From JASFBA01 sp034433695 (lineage in GTDB: Bacteria; Chloroflexota; Chloroflexia; DTKN01), in contig DAOUAK010000008.1 of assembly GCA_034433695.1 (NCBI GenBank), positions 1 to 55,234 of the forward strand: a DNA stretch of 55,234 bases. Direction: 5' to 3'. The translations under genes were made by a program, and so were the position numbers. The notes under the pieces were generated by a model. It did not search any database. It saw nothing but the letters and a program-made list of their open reading frames with translations, and had not been told where the DNA came from. Below, one piece after another: positions 34,778 to 43,590 of the stretch; position 1 is the first letter of the stretch; each line of letters begins with the position of its first letter.

Positions 34778-36048
34778 GCACCACCTCCTTGGGCAGACCG
34801 CCACTCCCAGTAAAGGGAACGAAAGGCCTCGGCCACATCCTTCTCGGTCGCCTCCTGGCCCATGACCCGCACCCACTTTCCCTGACTGATGCCGTGCTCG
34901 GCTAGCAATTGCTGGGCCTTCTTCTCCCACGCCCCCCGGAAGGCCAGGATGGTGGGGATGTTGGGCTGTCCGTTCGTCTCTGGGTAGAGTTCCTTCAGGG
35001 CCTTGATAATTCCTCGAGCGGTGTTATCCAGCTGCTGGCTGGAAACGCAGGATACAAAAACATAGCCCTCGATGCCAGGCTGAGAAAAGATCACCTTCGT
35101 AATCCGATAGAGCTTGGAGCCGACCGGGTTGCCCGAACTGTCGCAAAAGTTCACCGGATAAAATCCCAGGGGGACCAGTTCGTCCATCATGGTGAGGCTT
35201 GCCCCCGCCCCGACACAGTCGAAGCCGAAGGGGATCAAACCGTGCTGCCGCGCATACGATAGATCTGGATCGATCTGGACAAAGTGCACCGACCCCCGAT
35301 GATCCCGACGATCGATCTGCGCCGCAATCTGTTCTAGCAACGTCGCGCACCGGGCTCCAGCCTCTTCGGCCGACTCGAGTTGCAATTCCGGATGACGGGC
35401 CAAGGCATCGTCATCCAGATCGATTCGAGCATCCAGGGCTACTGCCTCATCGGCCGTCAGACCCAGGGGATTAACTTCAACCAGTTTCGCGTCGAAAGCC
35501 CGATAGACCTCGTACAGGAGGCAGGTCACCTGGGCGATTCGCAGTTTTTCGCCTGAGGAAAGGTTTTCTTGGCCCCGCAGCAGGTTCAGAACATCGTAGG
35601 GGAAGAGACCACGGAGGATATCCAGGGGACATTTGAGCAAGATTTCCGGCCGCTTCTGGATGGTCTCCTCGATATCTACCCCGCCTTCCAGACAGAAAAG
35701 GGCAACTGGGGATCGAAGGCGTGGATCCGCCGTAATGGCCACATAGACCTCCCGGGTGATGGGGACCTGTTTTTCCACAAGCAAGGACTTCACGGGAAGG
35801 CCGTTTATCTCTGCGGATAGAAGTGAGGAAACCGCAACCGTGAGTTCTTCCTCGTTCTGGGCGAAGCGCACACCGCCCGTTTTGCCTCGTTTGCCCGCTG
35901 GAATCTGGGCCTTGACGACAACCGGATAGCCAATCCCAGAAGCCGCCTCACGGGCCTCAGAAATACTCTGAACGACCCGGCCGGCGGGCACATTTACTCC
36001 TTTGAGGCGCAAAAGTTCCTTGCCCTGATATTCCAGCAATCTGGCCAT
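34774..36048 (-). CDS. Succinyl-CoA-synthetase-like beta subunit (SucC-like)
   Basis: The 424-residue ATP-grasp subunit starts with MARLLEYQGKELL as in SucC and carries YPVVVKAQIPAGKRGKTGGV, the ATP-grasp acidic residue region LVEVNPLGL, and a C-terminal ligase domain (about 245-400) with CVGAGASLTMMDEL. The usual family element NGAGLAMATMD is here GAGASLTMMDE. With the SucD-like subunit it would form an acyl-CoA from a dicarboxylate with ATP. GAGGAGGATCGGCCT precedes the ATG. Confidence 0.83.
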   Translation of the reverse strand: MARLLEYQGKELLRLKGVNVPAGRVVQSISEAREAASGIGYPVVVKAQIPAGKRGKTGGVRFAQNEEELTVAVSSLLSAEINGLPVKSLLVEKQVPITREVYVAITADPRLRSPVALFCLEGGVDIEETIQKRPEILLKCPLDILRGLFPYDVLNLLRGQENLSSGEKLRIAQVTCLLYEVYRAFDAKLVEVNPLGLTADEAVALDARIDLDDDALARHPELQLESAEEAGARCATLLEQIAAQIDRRDHRGSVHFVQIDPDLSYARQHGLIPFGFDCVGAGASLTMMDELVPLGFYPVNFCDSSGNPVGSKLYRITKVIFSQPGIEGYVFVSCVSSQQLDNTARGIIKALKELYPETNGQPNIPTILAFRGAWEKKAQQLLAEHGISQGKWVRVMGQEATEKDVAEAFRSLYWEWRSAQGGGA

Positions 36049-36062
36049 AGGCCGATCCTCCT

Positions 36063-37244
36063 CTAAACACTACCGAGTTCCCAGGTGCTCCATGGCACCA
36101 GGATATATCCTTCCATGATCCGACGGGCAGTCCTGCTGATGGCCGCCCTCGCCAACCGCATCTCTTTGTCCCCCTGCTGCACAGATACTTCGATCTCCAG
36201 CACTCCGGCCGGATGACCGATCCGGATTTCTTCCTGCTGGTGCGATTCGGGCCGCGCCAGTTCAAAGACGATTGTCCCTGGAATCTTGGCAGCGGCCCCC
36301 GTGGCCACTGCACCAGTGACCGGATAAGCCTTGTGCATCTTTAGCATGAAGAGAAGGCGCGAGGTGAAGTCGACCTCCTCGGCGTGCACGTAGCGGCCGG
36401 TCGTAAAGTCCAGGTAATCTGCCGGCTCTCCGACCAGGGCAAAAAAGGGCAGGTAGGGGCTTTTCTCCGCCGCCTGACGCCCATCATCCACCAGTCCCAT
36501 CCATACGGCTACCGTGCCTCGAATGCGCTCGATGCGCTCGTTCAGCTCGCGGTTGGCATCGATCTCGGTCGGCGTCTCTGTTCCCTTCAGGCCCAGGTCA
36601 GTGGCCCGAACGAAGACAGTGGGAGTTCCGGCGTCGACCACGCTCACCTCGATGGAGTCTCCGCCCGGTATGTCCAAGCGGTCCAGCGGATTTCCGGTAG
36701 GCAACAGGCGACCGCTGATCGCGCCCGCCGTATCGGAGAAATCGAGCCGGATACGCGCACCGCTTCCCGGGACACCGTCGAGATGATAGTCTCCCTCCAC
36801 CGCCGCCTTTCCGTTTACGACAGGAACTTCGGCCACCAAGATGCAGCGCGTATTGGTCTGGTGGATTCGGACCCTGGTTACCGGCTCTACAGCGTCGACC
36901 AGGCCTTCGTCGATCGCGAAGGGACCTACCGCCGAGGAGATGTTGCCGCAGTTGCCGGCATAGTCCACGAACGGACGATCGATACTCACCTGGCCGAAAG
37001 TATAGTCCACATCGGCATCGGGTCGGGTGGGTGGGCCAATAATCGCCAGTTTGCTGGTCAGAGGATCGGCTCCGCCGATGCCGTCGATCTGACGGACATC
37101 CGGACTGCCGTACATACGCAGGATAACTCGGTCGCGCAACACCGGATCGGCCGGCAAATGGTTGCGCATCACGAACAGGGCGCGGCTGGTTCCTCCACGC
37201 ATCAACACACAGGGAATGCGCTTCTGCTCTTCTGGAAGCCTCAT
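36063..37244 (-). CDS. PrpF-family dicarboxylate isomerase (methylitaconate/aconitate isomerase type)
   Basis: The 393-residue product is of PrpF family (diaminopimelate-epimerase fold). Hallmarks: the N-terminal VLMRGGTSRALF (about residues 13-24), LTSKLAII with the candidate catalytic lysine, and the catalytic cysteine in YAGNCGNISSAVGPFA (about residue 98). Family members move double bonds in unsaturated carboxylates: 3-methylitaconate delta-isomerase, trans-2-methylaconitate isomerase, 4-oxalomesaconate tautomerase. The start overlaps the LeuD-like stop by 4 nt, so its product is likely hydrated by the LeuCD-like enzyme. Confidence 0.85.
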   Translation of the reverse strand: MRLPEEQKRIPCVLMRGGTSRALFVMRNHLPADPVLRDRVILRMYGSPDVRQIDGIGGADPLTSKLAIIGPPTRPDADVDYTFGQVSIDRPFVDYAGNCGNISSAVGPFAIDEGLVDAVEPVTRVRIHQTNTRCILVAEVPVVNGKAAVEGDYHLDGVPGSGARIRLDFSDTAGAISGRLLPTGNPLDRLDIPGGDSIEVSVVDAGTPTVFVRATDLGLKGTETPTEIDANRELNERIERIRGTVAVWMGLVDDGRQAAEKSPYLPFFALVGEPADYLDFTTGRYVHAEEVDFTSRLLFMLKMHKAYPVTGAVATGAAAKIPGTIVFELARPESHQQEEIRIGHPAGVLEIEVSVQQGDKEMRLARAAISRTARRIMEGYILVPWSTWELGSV

Positions 37245-37771
37245 CGCCGGTCCTCCTTAGTGCCCTGCTCTTGGAGCGGACTTTGTCTCTCCAGGCGGAC
37301 GTAAGGGACCAGTCCTCCTGCAATAAGGATCTCTCGAAGAAACCTGGGTAGCGGTGACAGTGAAGCTCGATAAGGGCGGGTCAGGTTCTCGATCCACCCG
37401 GACTCCAGGTCCAGGCGAAGTTGGTCACCATCTTGAACCATATCTACCAGTTGCGGGAGAGTCAGAGCCGGCAAGCCCAGATTGATGCAGTTTCGGAAAA
37501 AGATGCGGGCAAATGAGCGGGCCACCAGGCAGGAGACGCCGGCCGTCTTCAGGGCGATCGGAGCGTGTTCCCGGGAACTACCACAGCCGAAATTTTCTCC
37601 GGCCACGATGATATCGCCGGCTCGCACCATTGTGCGGAAGTGAGGCAGAACATCCTCAAGGCAATGGGCAGCAAGTTCGGTCGGGTCGGTCAGATTGAGG
37701 TATCGTCCCGGCAGCAGTTGATCGGTATCTACGTTATCACCCAGTTTCCAGACACGGCCCTGCAGAATCAA
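37241..37771 (-). CDS. Small subunit of a LeuCD-type hydro-lyase
   Basis: The 176-residue swivelling-domain subunit contains DTDQLLPGRYL and GENFGCGSSREHAP, the substrate-contact loop of LeuD/DmdB/homoaconitase small subunits. The specificity loop in this family (YLRT in LeuD) here reads YLNL, unlike leucine or lysine biosynthesis enzymes, which supports a different substrate such as citraconate, dimethylmaleate or maleate. Start is TTG at 37771 with AAGGAGGG upstream and a 4-nt overlap (TTGA) with the large subunit gene. Confidence 0.85.
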   Translation of the reverse strand: MILQGRVWKLGDNVDTDQLLPGRYLNLTDPTELAAHCLEDVLPHFRTMVRAGDIIVAGENFGCGSSREHAPIALKTAGVSCLVARSFARIFFRNCINLGLPALTLPQLVDMVQDGDQLRLDLESGWIENLTRPYRASLSPLPRFLREILIAGGLVPYVRLERQSPLQEQGTKEDRR

Positions 37772-39060
37772 GGTTTTTCCCTCCTTGGAGATACCACGTC
37801 TTCAGGATGAGCGATACGACCTACCACTGCGGAGGCTGCCGCCACTGCTGGCGAGGCCAGGAAGACCTGGCTCTCCGGATGACCCATGCGGCCGGGGAAG
37901 TTGCGGTTGGACGTAGAAAGCATCCTCTCTCCCCTTGCCAGGAGACCCATATGGCCACCGAAACAGGGGCCGCAGGTTGGCGTTCCTACAGCCGCTCCGG
38001 CCTGGATGAACACCTCCAGCAGGCCTTCCCGAAGTGCCTGCAAGTAAACTCGCTGAGTCGCCGGTATGATGACCAAACGAACCCCCGAGGCAACGTGTTT
38101 CCCCTGCAGAATGGTTGCTGCTATCCGCAGGTCCTCGAGGCGCCCGTTGGTGCAGGAGCCGATAAAGACCGCGTCGAGCGGGGTGTTTGCTACGGCCGCG
38201 ATCGGCTGGACCCGGTCAGGAGACGAGGGACAGGCTACTTGAGGGGCGATCTCACTGACATCGATTTCCATGACACTATGGTAATGGGCATCCGGGTCGC
38301 TTTGCACCGCCAGGCCGGTGTCCACCCCGTGGGCTTTCAGGTAGTTCTGCGTCATATCGTCCACGGGGACGATCGCATTTTTGGCCCCTGCCTCCACAGC
38401 CATGTTGCATAAGGTCAGGCGCTGCTCCACGCTGAGTCTCTCGATCACCGGGCCAGTTATCTCCATCGCCCGATATAACGCTCCGGAAGCGCCGATTCGA
38501 CCGATCGTGTATAAAATAAGGTCCTTAGCCCCGACCCACGGCTGAAGATGCCCATCGTAGATAAAGAGCATCGTTTCCGGAACGCGCAACCAGAGTTCGC
38601 CCAAGGCCATCGCTGCGGCGATGTCGGTGCTACCGAAGCCTGCCGCAAAGGCCCCCAGGGCACCGTAAGAAGTGGTATGGGAGTCGCCGCCGGCGATTAC
38701 CATGCCTGGGCGGACCAACCCCTCTTCAGGGAGGAGAGCGTGTTCGACCCCGAAGTTTTTTCCTCGGCCGGGTTCGAAGAAGTACCTCAGCCCCTGTTCC
38801 TGGGCGAAGATGCGCAACTGCCTGATCTGTTCCGCGCTTTGAATCGAGGCGCTGGGCGCGAAATGATCGCAGACGATTCCCACTTTCTCGGGGTCGAAAA
38901 CACGCTCAACCCCCATCCGTCGGAGTTCCAGAATGCTCAGCGGCATGGTTACGTCGCTGGCGAAGACAAAATCGACGCGGGCACGGATGAATTCCCCAGG
39001 CCGAACCACCTCCAAGCCGGAAGCCCGGGCCAGGATCTTCTCGGTCATTGTCATGCCCAT
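37768..39060 (-). CDS. Large subunit of a LeuCD-type hydro-lyase (4Fe-4S)
   Basis: The 430-residue product has the archaeal/DmdA-type short LeuC length. 4Fe-4S ligands are GSCTNGR (about residue 305) and CGPCFGGHMG (about 365-368); GGDSHTTSYGALGAFAAGFGSTD is the family core. It hydrates or dehydrates C4-C7 hydroxy-diacids together with the LeuD-like subunit. No leuA or leuB is nearby, so leucine biosynthesis is unlikely; a degradative hydratase (2,3-dimethylmalate, citramalate or D-malate dehydratase) fits the context. GGAGAG precedes the ATG. Confidence 0.87.
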   Translation of the reverse strand: MGMTMTEKILARASGLEVVRPGEFIRARVDFVFASDVTMPLSILELRRMGVERVFDPEKVGIVCDHFAPSASIQSAEQIRQLRIFAQEQGLRYFFEPGRGKNFGVEHALLPEEGLVRPGMVIAGGDSHTTSYGALGAFAAGFGSTDIAAAMALGELWLRVPETMLFIYDGHLQPWVGAKDLILYTIGRIGASGALYRAMEITGPVIERLSVEQRLTLCNMAVEAGAKNAIVPVDDMTQNYLKAHGVDTGLAVQSDPDAHYHSVMEIDVSEIAPQVACPSSPDRVQPIAAVANTPLDAVFIGSCTNGRLEDLRIAATILQGKHVASGVRLVIIPATQRVYLQALREGLLEVFIQAGAAVGTPTCGPCFGGHMGLLARGERMLSTSNRNFPGRMGHPESQVFLASPAVAAASAVVGRIAHPEDVVSPRREKP

Positions 39061-39106
39061 AGTCTATCTCTCCGGTAATCGTTTCTACCCCGATAGACAG
39101 GGTTCC

Positions 39107-40096
39107 CTACAACAGCAATGCCAGTACAGCCTTCTGGGCATGGAGGCGGTTTTCCAGCTGATCGTATACAATTGCCCGCGGCCCATCCATCACAGCATCG
39201 GTAACTTCCAGGTTGCGGTCGGCTGGGAGAGGGTGCATGAATTTGACATACTTATTGCCCAGATCGAGCAACTCGTCAGTGACGATCCACTGGCGCAATT
39301 CCTGATCGCGGGCGGCCAACTCCTCCTGGTTCAGGGTACGGCTGCCCCAGGATTTGGCGTAGAAAATATCCGCGTCGCGGGCAGCCTCGCGCATGTTATG
39401 CACGATCTCGATTCGGGCTCCGCTTTCATCGGCCAGACGACGGGCTGTAGCCATGTAGTCATCGTCTAGGTCGAACCCCTCGGGATAGGCCAGCGTGAGG
39501 TGAATTCCCAGGATAGCTGCTGCAATGACCCAACCCTGGGGGACACCCGCCGATTTTTCCCTGGGTGAGTAGGCCCAACTCATCACGATCTTTTTCCCAT
39601 CGAAAGTGCGCAGCTTCTCACGCACAGTAAGCACATCCGCCAACACTTGACAGGGATGCTCACCATCGTCGAGCATGTTGATGACCGGAATCCGTGCAGC
39701 CGAGGCCATTGTGGTCAGAATGCGGCGCGATTCGCCGTAGGGCAAATTGTAAAGGCGGATGGCAATGCCGTCCAGATAGCGGTCCATGGCCCGTGCCGTA
39801 TCGATCCAGGTTTCGTTGTGAGCCAACTGCAGGTCCGCCGCAGTGTAAAACTGCGCATGGCCGCCCAGTTGGGTCATAGCTGTCTCGAAGGAGATTCGGG
39901 TCCGGGTGGAAGGCTTCCCAAAGAGCATTCCCAGACTTTTCCCTTCAAGCACACGATGAGGGATACCGCAGGCCTGAGCCCGCTTCAACTCCTCGGCTGT
40001 GTCCAGCAGGAAATACAGGTCCTCGCGATCGTAATCGGCCAGCGTGATAAAGTCACGGCCCTTCAGACTAGCCCGGCGTGGTAATGAGAGGTCCAT
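39107..40096 (-). CDS. Knotted carbamoyltransferase (AOTC/SOTC/YgeW-like)
   Basis: The 329-residue product has the carbamoyl-phosphate motif STRTRISFE, HPCQVLAD, MSWAYSPREKSAGVPQG and DIFYAKSWGSR. The last two segments are typical of the knotted group (N-acetylornithine or N-succinylornithine transcarbamylases and YgeW), not of ordinary ornithine carbamoyltransferase. The HCLP motif appears as HPLP. In a degradative block the reverse reaction is expected: phosphorolysis of a ureido compound to carbamoyl phosphate, which a carbamate kinase could convert to ATP. No kinase gene is in the window. TTGGAGGAAAGAG precedes the ATG. Confidence 0.8.
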   Translation of the reverse strand: MDLSLPRRASLKGRDFITLADYDREDLYFLLDTAEELKRAQACGIPHRVLEGKSLGMLFGKPSTRTRISFETAMTQLGGHAQFYTAADLQLAHNETWIDTARAMDRYLDGIAIRLYNLPYGESRRILTTMASAARIPVINMLDDGEHPCQVLADVLTVREKLRTFDGKKIVMSWAYSPREKSAGVPQGWVIAAAILGIHLTLAYPEGFDLDDDYMATARRLADESGARIEIVHNMREAARDADIFYAKSWGSRTLNQEELAARDQELRQWIVTDELLDLGNKYVKFMHPLPADRNLEVTDAVMDGPRAIVYDQLENRLHAQKAVLALLL

Positions 40097-40119
40097 CTCT
40101 TTCCTCCAATTCCTCAGTC

Positions 40120-41496
40120 TCAGAGAAGGGCGAACAATCGGTTAATGTCGTCCAACTCAGCCAGATGGGCAACGGTTTGGGCGATCTCTCGGATACGGCC
40201 TTCGTCCTGGATCTCACGGCGGGCCAAGGCCATAAACTTGGCCTCCAGTTCCTCCTGAGTGACGGGGTTACGGTAATCCCCCTTGGGGTCGTCCACGACG
40301 GAAGTGTACTCCTGCCCGTCTTCCATGGTCACGGTAACGGCACAGGAGTAGTGTTCAGGGTAGCGCCTTTCGAACTCTTCGTCGCAAACCCACTCTACCC
40401 GTGGCATCAGGGCCCGCACGTCCGGGCGATGCAGATTCTCCTCCGTGAACGTATCCAGATCGATGCGGCCATCAATGAGGGCGATGGCTGCCTGCCAGGG
40501 CATGCTGAATTGGGCGTCCACCACGGTCTGGGGATCACGTTTCCGCGGCGCGGCCAGCAATCGGATGGTATAGTCCGAGGAACGGATAAGAACTCGTCGA
40601 ATCTTGGCCGGATCGGGATGGTAGCGGGCATAGATGTCCAGGCAGGCGTCCAGATGTCCCCCGGAATAGCGGCAGCAAGGATAGACTTTGATGCTCGAGG
40701 TAGCAAAGGTCCAGATCTTCCCCAAGCCCTCGGTGATCCGGCTGGCGTCATATTGTCGGTTGAAGGAATAGGCTTGGAGGAAACCGTCGGTTCCCTCGAT
40801 GATTTCAGGAGGGCCGTCGAACCCCTTCTGGGCCAAGAGGGCGGAAACCATGCCGCTCCAGGCCGGGTGGCCGGCCTGAAGGCGCTTGGTGTAAGAACCG
40901 GCGGTATTCCAGGCCATCAGGCCGGCCGCTTGGCTGCCGGCGATTCCCAGACTCCACACCGTATGCCGGACGTCCAGTTGAAGCAACCTGGATGCGGAGA
41001 CCGCTGCCCCAAAGGTGCCACAGGTGCTGGTGGGGTGAAAACCCTGGTAATACATCTTGCCCAGGAAGGCGGCGCCGAGACGACAGACCACTTCGTTCCC
41101 TAAAGCAATCGCCACCAGGACTTCTCGGCCAGAAGCGCGAAGCCTTTCTCCCAGAGCAAGAGAAACCGGGATCGTGGCCACACTCGGGTGAGCATTCGAT
41201 TCATTGTGGTCATCAGCAAAGTCGAAGGCATACGACTGCACGGCATTGGCAAAGGCCGCGTTGGGGGCAGCCACTTTTCTCCTGTAGCCGATCACCGTGC
41301 TTTCCTCTGGTCCCCCCAGTTCCAGGGCCAGTTCGGCCGCGATGCGGCTGGACTCGATGCGCTTGGACCCGATCATGGACCCCAGCAGGTCCAATACCAA
41401 GTTTGTGGCGTGGCGAACAACAGGTGTAGGTAGATCTTCAAAGCGGAGGCGAACGACCAGATCGGCAATTTGCTCGCTGATGGGTTTCTTTTCCAA
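40120..41496 (-). CDS. MmgE/PrpD-family protein
   Basis: The 458-residue product belongs to the MmgE/PrpD family (2-methylcitrate dehydratase, cis-aconitate decarboxylase, iminodisuccinate epimerase). Family elements: FADDHNESNAHPS (about residues 92-104), FHPTSTCGTFGAAVSA, and KVYPCCRYSGGHLDA (about 275). The TTG start at 41496 has AAGGAGGAAATAACC upstream and is preferred to an in-frame TTG 12 codons earlier. Neighbours (LeuCD-like, PrpF-like) suggest it acts on a branched unsaturated dicarboxylate, by hydration, dehydration or decarboxylation. Confidence 0.8.
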   Translation of the reverse strand: MEKKPISEQIADLVVRLRFEDLPTPVVRHATNLVLDLLGSMIGSKRIESSRIAAELALELGGPEESTVIGYRRKVAAPNAAFANAVQSYAFDFADDHNESNAHPSVATIPVSLALGERLRASGREVLVAIALGNEVVCRLGAAFLGKMYYQGFHPTSTCGTFGAAVSASRLLQLDVRHTVWSLGIAGSQAAGLMAWNTAGSYTKRLQAGHPAWSGMVSALLAQKGFDGPPEIIEGTDGFLQAYSFNRQYDASRITEGLGKIWTFATSSIKVYPCCRYSGGHLDACLDIYARYHPDPAKIRRVLIRSSDYTIRLLAAPRKRDPQTVVDAQFSMPWQAAIALIDGRIDLDTFTEENLHRPDVRALMPRVEWVCDEEFERRYPEHYSCAVTVTMEDGQEYTSVVDDPKGDYRNPVTQEELEAKFMALARREIQDEGRIREIAQTVAHLAELDDINRLFALL

Positions 41497-41584
41497 GGTT
41501 ATTTCCTCCTTTTTGCCAATCCTAACCGGCAAGACAGCTTTTCCTGCGCTTGCTCAACATGGACGATTTCCACCTGTGGCGCAC

Positions 41585-42745
41585 CTAGGTGACTGCCTGG
41601 ATGCGGATAGCGCCTTCGGGGCAACTGGCCGCGCAGAATCCACAATTGATACACTCTTCGTGGACAATCACGTTGTACCCATCGGCTTGGCGAATCGTCT
41701 GAACCGGGCAGATGGTCATGCAGATATTGCATTGGTTGCAGAGATCGGGATCGATGACCATCCGAAGGGGTTGACGGGCCATCTCAATGATCTTCTGAAT
41801 ACCCTCAAGGCCACTACCGCGGAGCCTTTCCAGGGAAGTCTGTTGCTCTTCTAGGAAATCGGACAGGCCGCGGACGAGTTTGCGGAAGATTCCCGGACCG
41901 TGGACCATGGCTGCTGTGCAAACACCGACTGCCGTGGCTCCGGCGATGATCATCTCTACGGCATCTTCCCATGTAACCACACCCCCAATGCCGATGATAG
42001 GAAGATGGGTGCGTTTGTAGATCTCGACCACATAGCCGACCGCATTGGCTCGTATGGCCCGGCCGGATAATTCGGGCATCCAGTGGCCAATTGTCCGGGC
42101 TACCTTCGGGAGACGGGTGTAAATATCGAAAGAGATGGCCGGAAAGATCGTATCACGCGAGGCGATGGCGTCGGCGCCACCCTCCTCGGCGGCTCGGATG
42201 AGATCGATCAGGTTGGATGGTTCGGGAATAAGCTTGGCAATCACCGGTACGCGGACGGCCCGCTTCGCTGCCCGGACGACCTCGTAGGTACGCTGGGGGC
42301 TCTGCACAGCCCCGATGCCGCTGCCATCTACAACGTTCGGGGAGGAACCAAAGGCCGAGAGTTCGATGGCATCTGCCCCCGCCTCTACCGCCAGCGGAGC
42401 CATCCGGGCAATGTCCTCTGCCGGGGTATCTGTGACTGCCTGCAGGCTGACGATCACAGGAACGCCTCCCTCCTTGGCCAGGGGAATTTCCCGTTCGCAC
42501 CATTGTTCGAACGTGTAATGCGACCACGGGTCGGTTAGAATCAGGCTGCTGCGGTCGTTCTTTATCGGAGCAAGGCTCAGCCGCTGTCCGGGAGAGGGGA
42601 CAACCCCGATCGACTTGGTCACGACCGCGCCCGGTCCGCCGCTGGCCATCCGTTTGAGGGAAGCCCCGGAGATGCCCGGCGGGCCGGCGGCAACGATAAA
42701 GGGGTTTTCCAGTTCCAAGGTGCCGATACGGACACGTAGATCCAT
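41585..42745 (-). CDS. PreA-like flavin/iron-sulfur protein lacking the catalytic cysteine
   Basis: The 386-residue product has a dihydroorotate-dehydrogenase-like TIM barrel (about 5-300) with ENPFIVAAGPPG and GIGGVVTWEDAVEMIIAGA, and a C-terminal ferredoxin with CNQCNICMTICP and CINCGFCAASCPEGA. The segment that in PreA and DPD holds the catalytic NxSCP is here ELSAFGSSPN, without Cys. It is therefore a paralogue with different chemistry, perhaps acting on another heterocycle. AAGGAGGAATGTG precedes the ATG, and there is a 1-nt overlap with the upstream nitrilase gene. No second PreT-like partner is adjacent. Confidence 0.8.
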   Translation of the reverse strand: MDLRVRIGTLELENPFIVAAGPPGISGASLKRMASGGPGAVVTKSIGVVPSPGQRLSLAPIKNDRSSLILTDPWSHYTFEQWCEREIPLAKEGGVPVIVSLQAVTDTPAEDIARMAPLAVEAGADAIELSAFGSSPNVVDGSGIGAVQSPQRTYEVVRAAKRAVRVPVIAKLIPEPSNLIDLIRAAEEGGADAIASRDTIFPAISFDIYTRLPKVARTIGHWMPELSGRAIRANAVGYVVEIYKRTHLPIIGIGGVVTWEDAVEMIIAGATAVGVCTAAMVHGPGIFRKLVRGLSDFLEEQQTSLERLRGSGLEGIQKIIEMARQPLRMVIDPDLCNQCNICMTICPVQTIRQADGYNVIVHEECINCGFCAASCPEGAIRIQAVT

Positions 42746-43590
42746 CACATTCCTCCTTGTGTCTTTTCTTGAAACAATGGACGGTAGAGTTCCGGACGAT
42801 TGTACCGCCACAACCCGGGTATTGTTTTATAGTACTTGGGAAAACGTAAGGTCTCTTTCTCCTCACGCAGGTAGCGCAGTCGGGCCAGGTCCAAATCAAC
42901 CACGACGACGCCTTCTTTCAGGGAGGAGGCGATCTCTCCTTCAGGAGAACAGATGTGGACAAAACCATCTTCCACGCCAAACAGATTGACGCAGGAGGCT
43001 GTGTAGATGATGTTCTCGGTTGCTCGCGCCTGGATCAGGGCATGCCACACCGGAGCCAGGTGATAAAGCATCCCACCCGTTGGGAAAAGAACGAGATCCG
43101 CTCCTCTCATGGCCAGCATCCGACACAGTTCCGGGAACCAGGCTTCCCAGCAGATCAGCATCCCTACCTTGGCCCAGGGGGTCTCTAGGAGTACTAACTC
43201 GTGGCCAGGCACCGTTTCTTTACCGGACAGTTCGGGATCAACTGGAGAGGGAATCACTTTGATATAGCGGGCAGCAATGTCTCCCTGCGGGCCGATCACC
43301 TGATAAATGTTATGGTAACGTATATGGTCATTACTTGGTTCCGGCACCGCTTCCATGAAGCCATAGGCTACATAAAAGCCATACTTCTGGGCTGCGGCGG
43401 CGAAGAAAGGAGCTGCTGAAAAAGGGACGAGGCTTCGGTAGGGGCCGGGGTAACACTCCGGGAAGGCCACGATCTGTGCCCTCCGTGCTCCGGCTTCCTG
43501 AAGGTAGAGCAGGGCACGGTCTATATTGGCACTCTCATTTTCCTCGACGAACCGAGGTTGTACCACGGCTAAGCGCAGACTATCGGCCAT
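42745..43590 (-). CDS. Nitrilase-superfamily amidohydrolase (N-carbamoyl amidase-like)
   Basis: The 281-residue product has the Glu-Lys-Cys triad in FPECYPG (about residue 47), RYIKVIPSP (about 110) and LICWEAWFPE (about 147). It would hydrolyse a carbon-nitrogen bond of a linear amide or ureide such as N-carbamoyl-beta-alanine, releasing ammonia and CO2. GAGGGGAAAAAG precedes the ATG at 43590. It overlaps the isochorismatase-fold gene by 11 nt. Confidence 0.82.
   Translation of the reverse strand: MADSLRLAVVQPRFVEENESANIDRALLYLQEAGARRAQIVAFPECYPGPYRSLVPFSAAPFFAAAAQKYGFYVAYGFMEAVPEPSNDHIRYHNIYQVIGPQGDIAARYIKVIPSPVDPELSGKETVPGHELVLLETPWAKVGMLICWEAWFPELCRMLAMRGADLVLFPTGGMLYHLAPVWHALIQARATENIIYTASCVNLFGVEDGFVHICSPEGEIASSLKEGVVVVDLDLARLRYLREEKETLRFPKYYKTIPGLWRYNRPELYRPLFQEKTQGGM

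Noticed and set aside
37241..39060. Leucine biosynthesis leuCD.
   Set aside because: No leuA, leuB or ilv genes nearby, the LeuD specificity loop differs, and the neighbours are PrpF and CoA-ligase genes.
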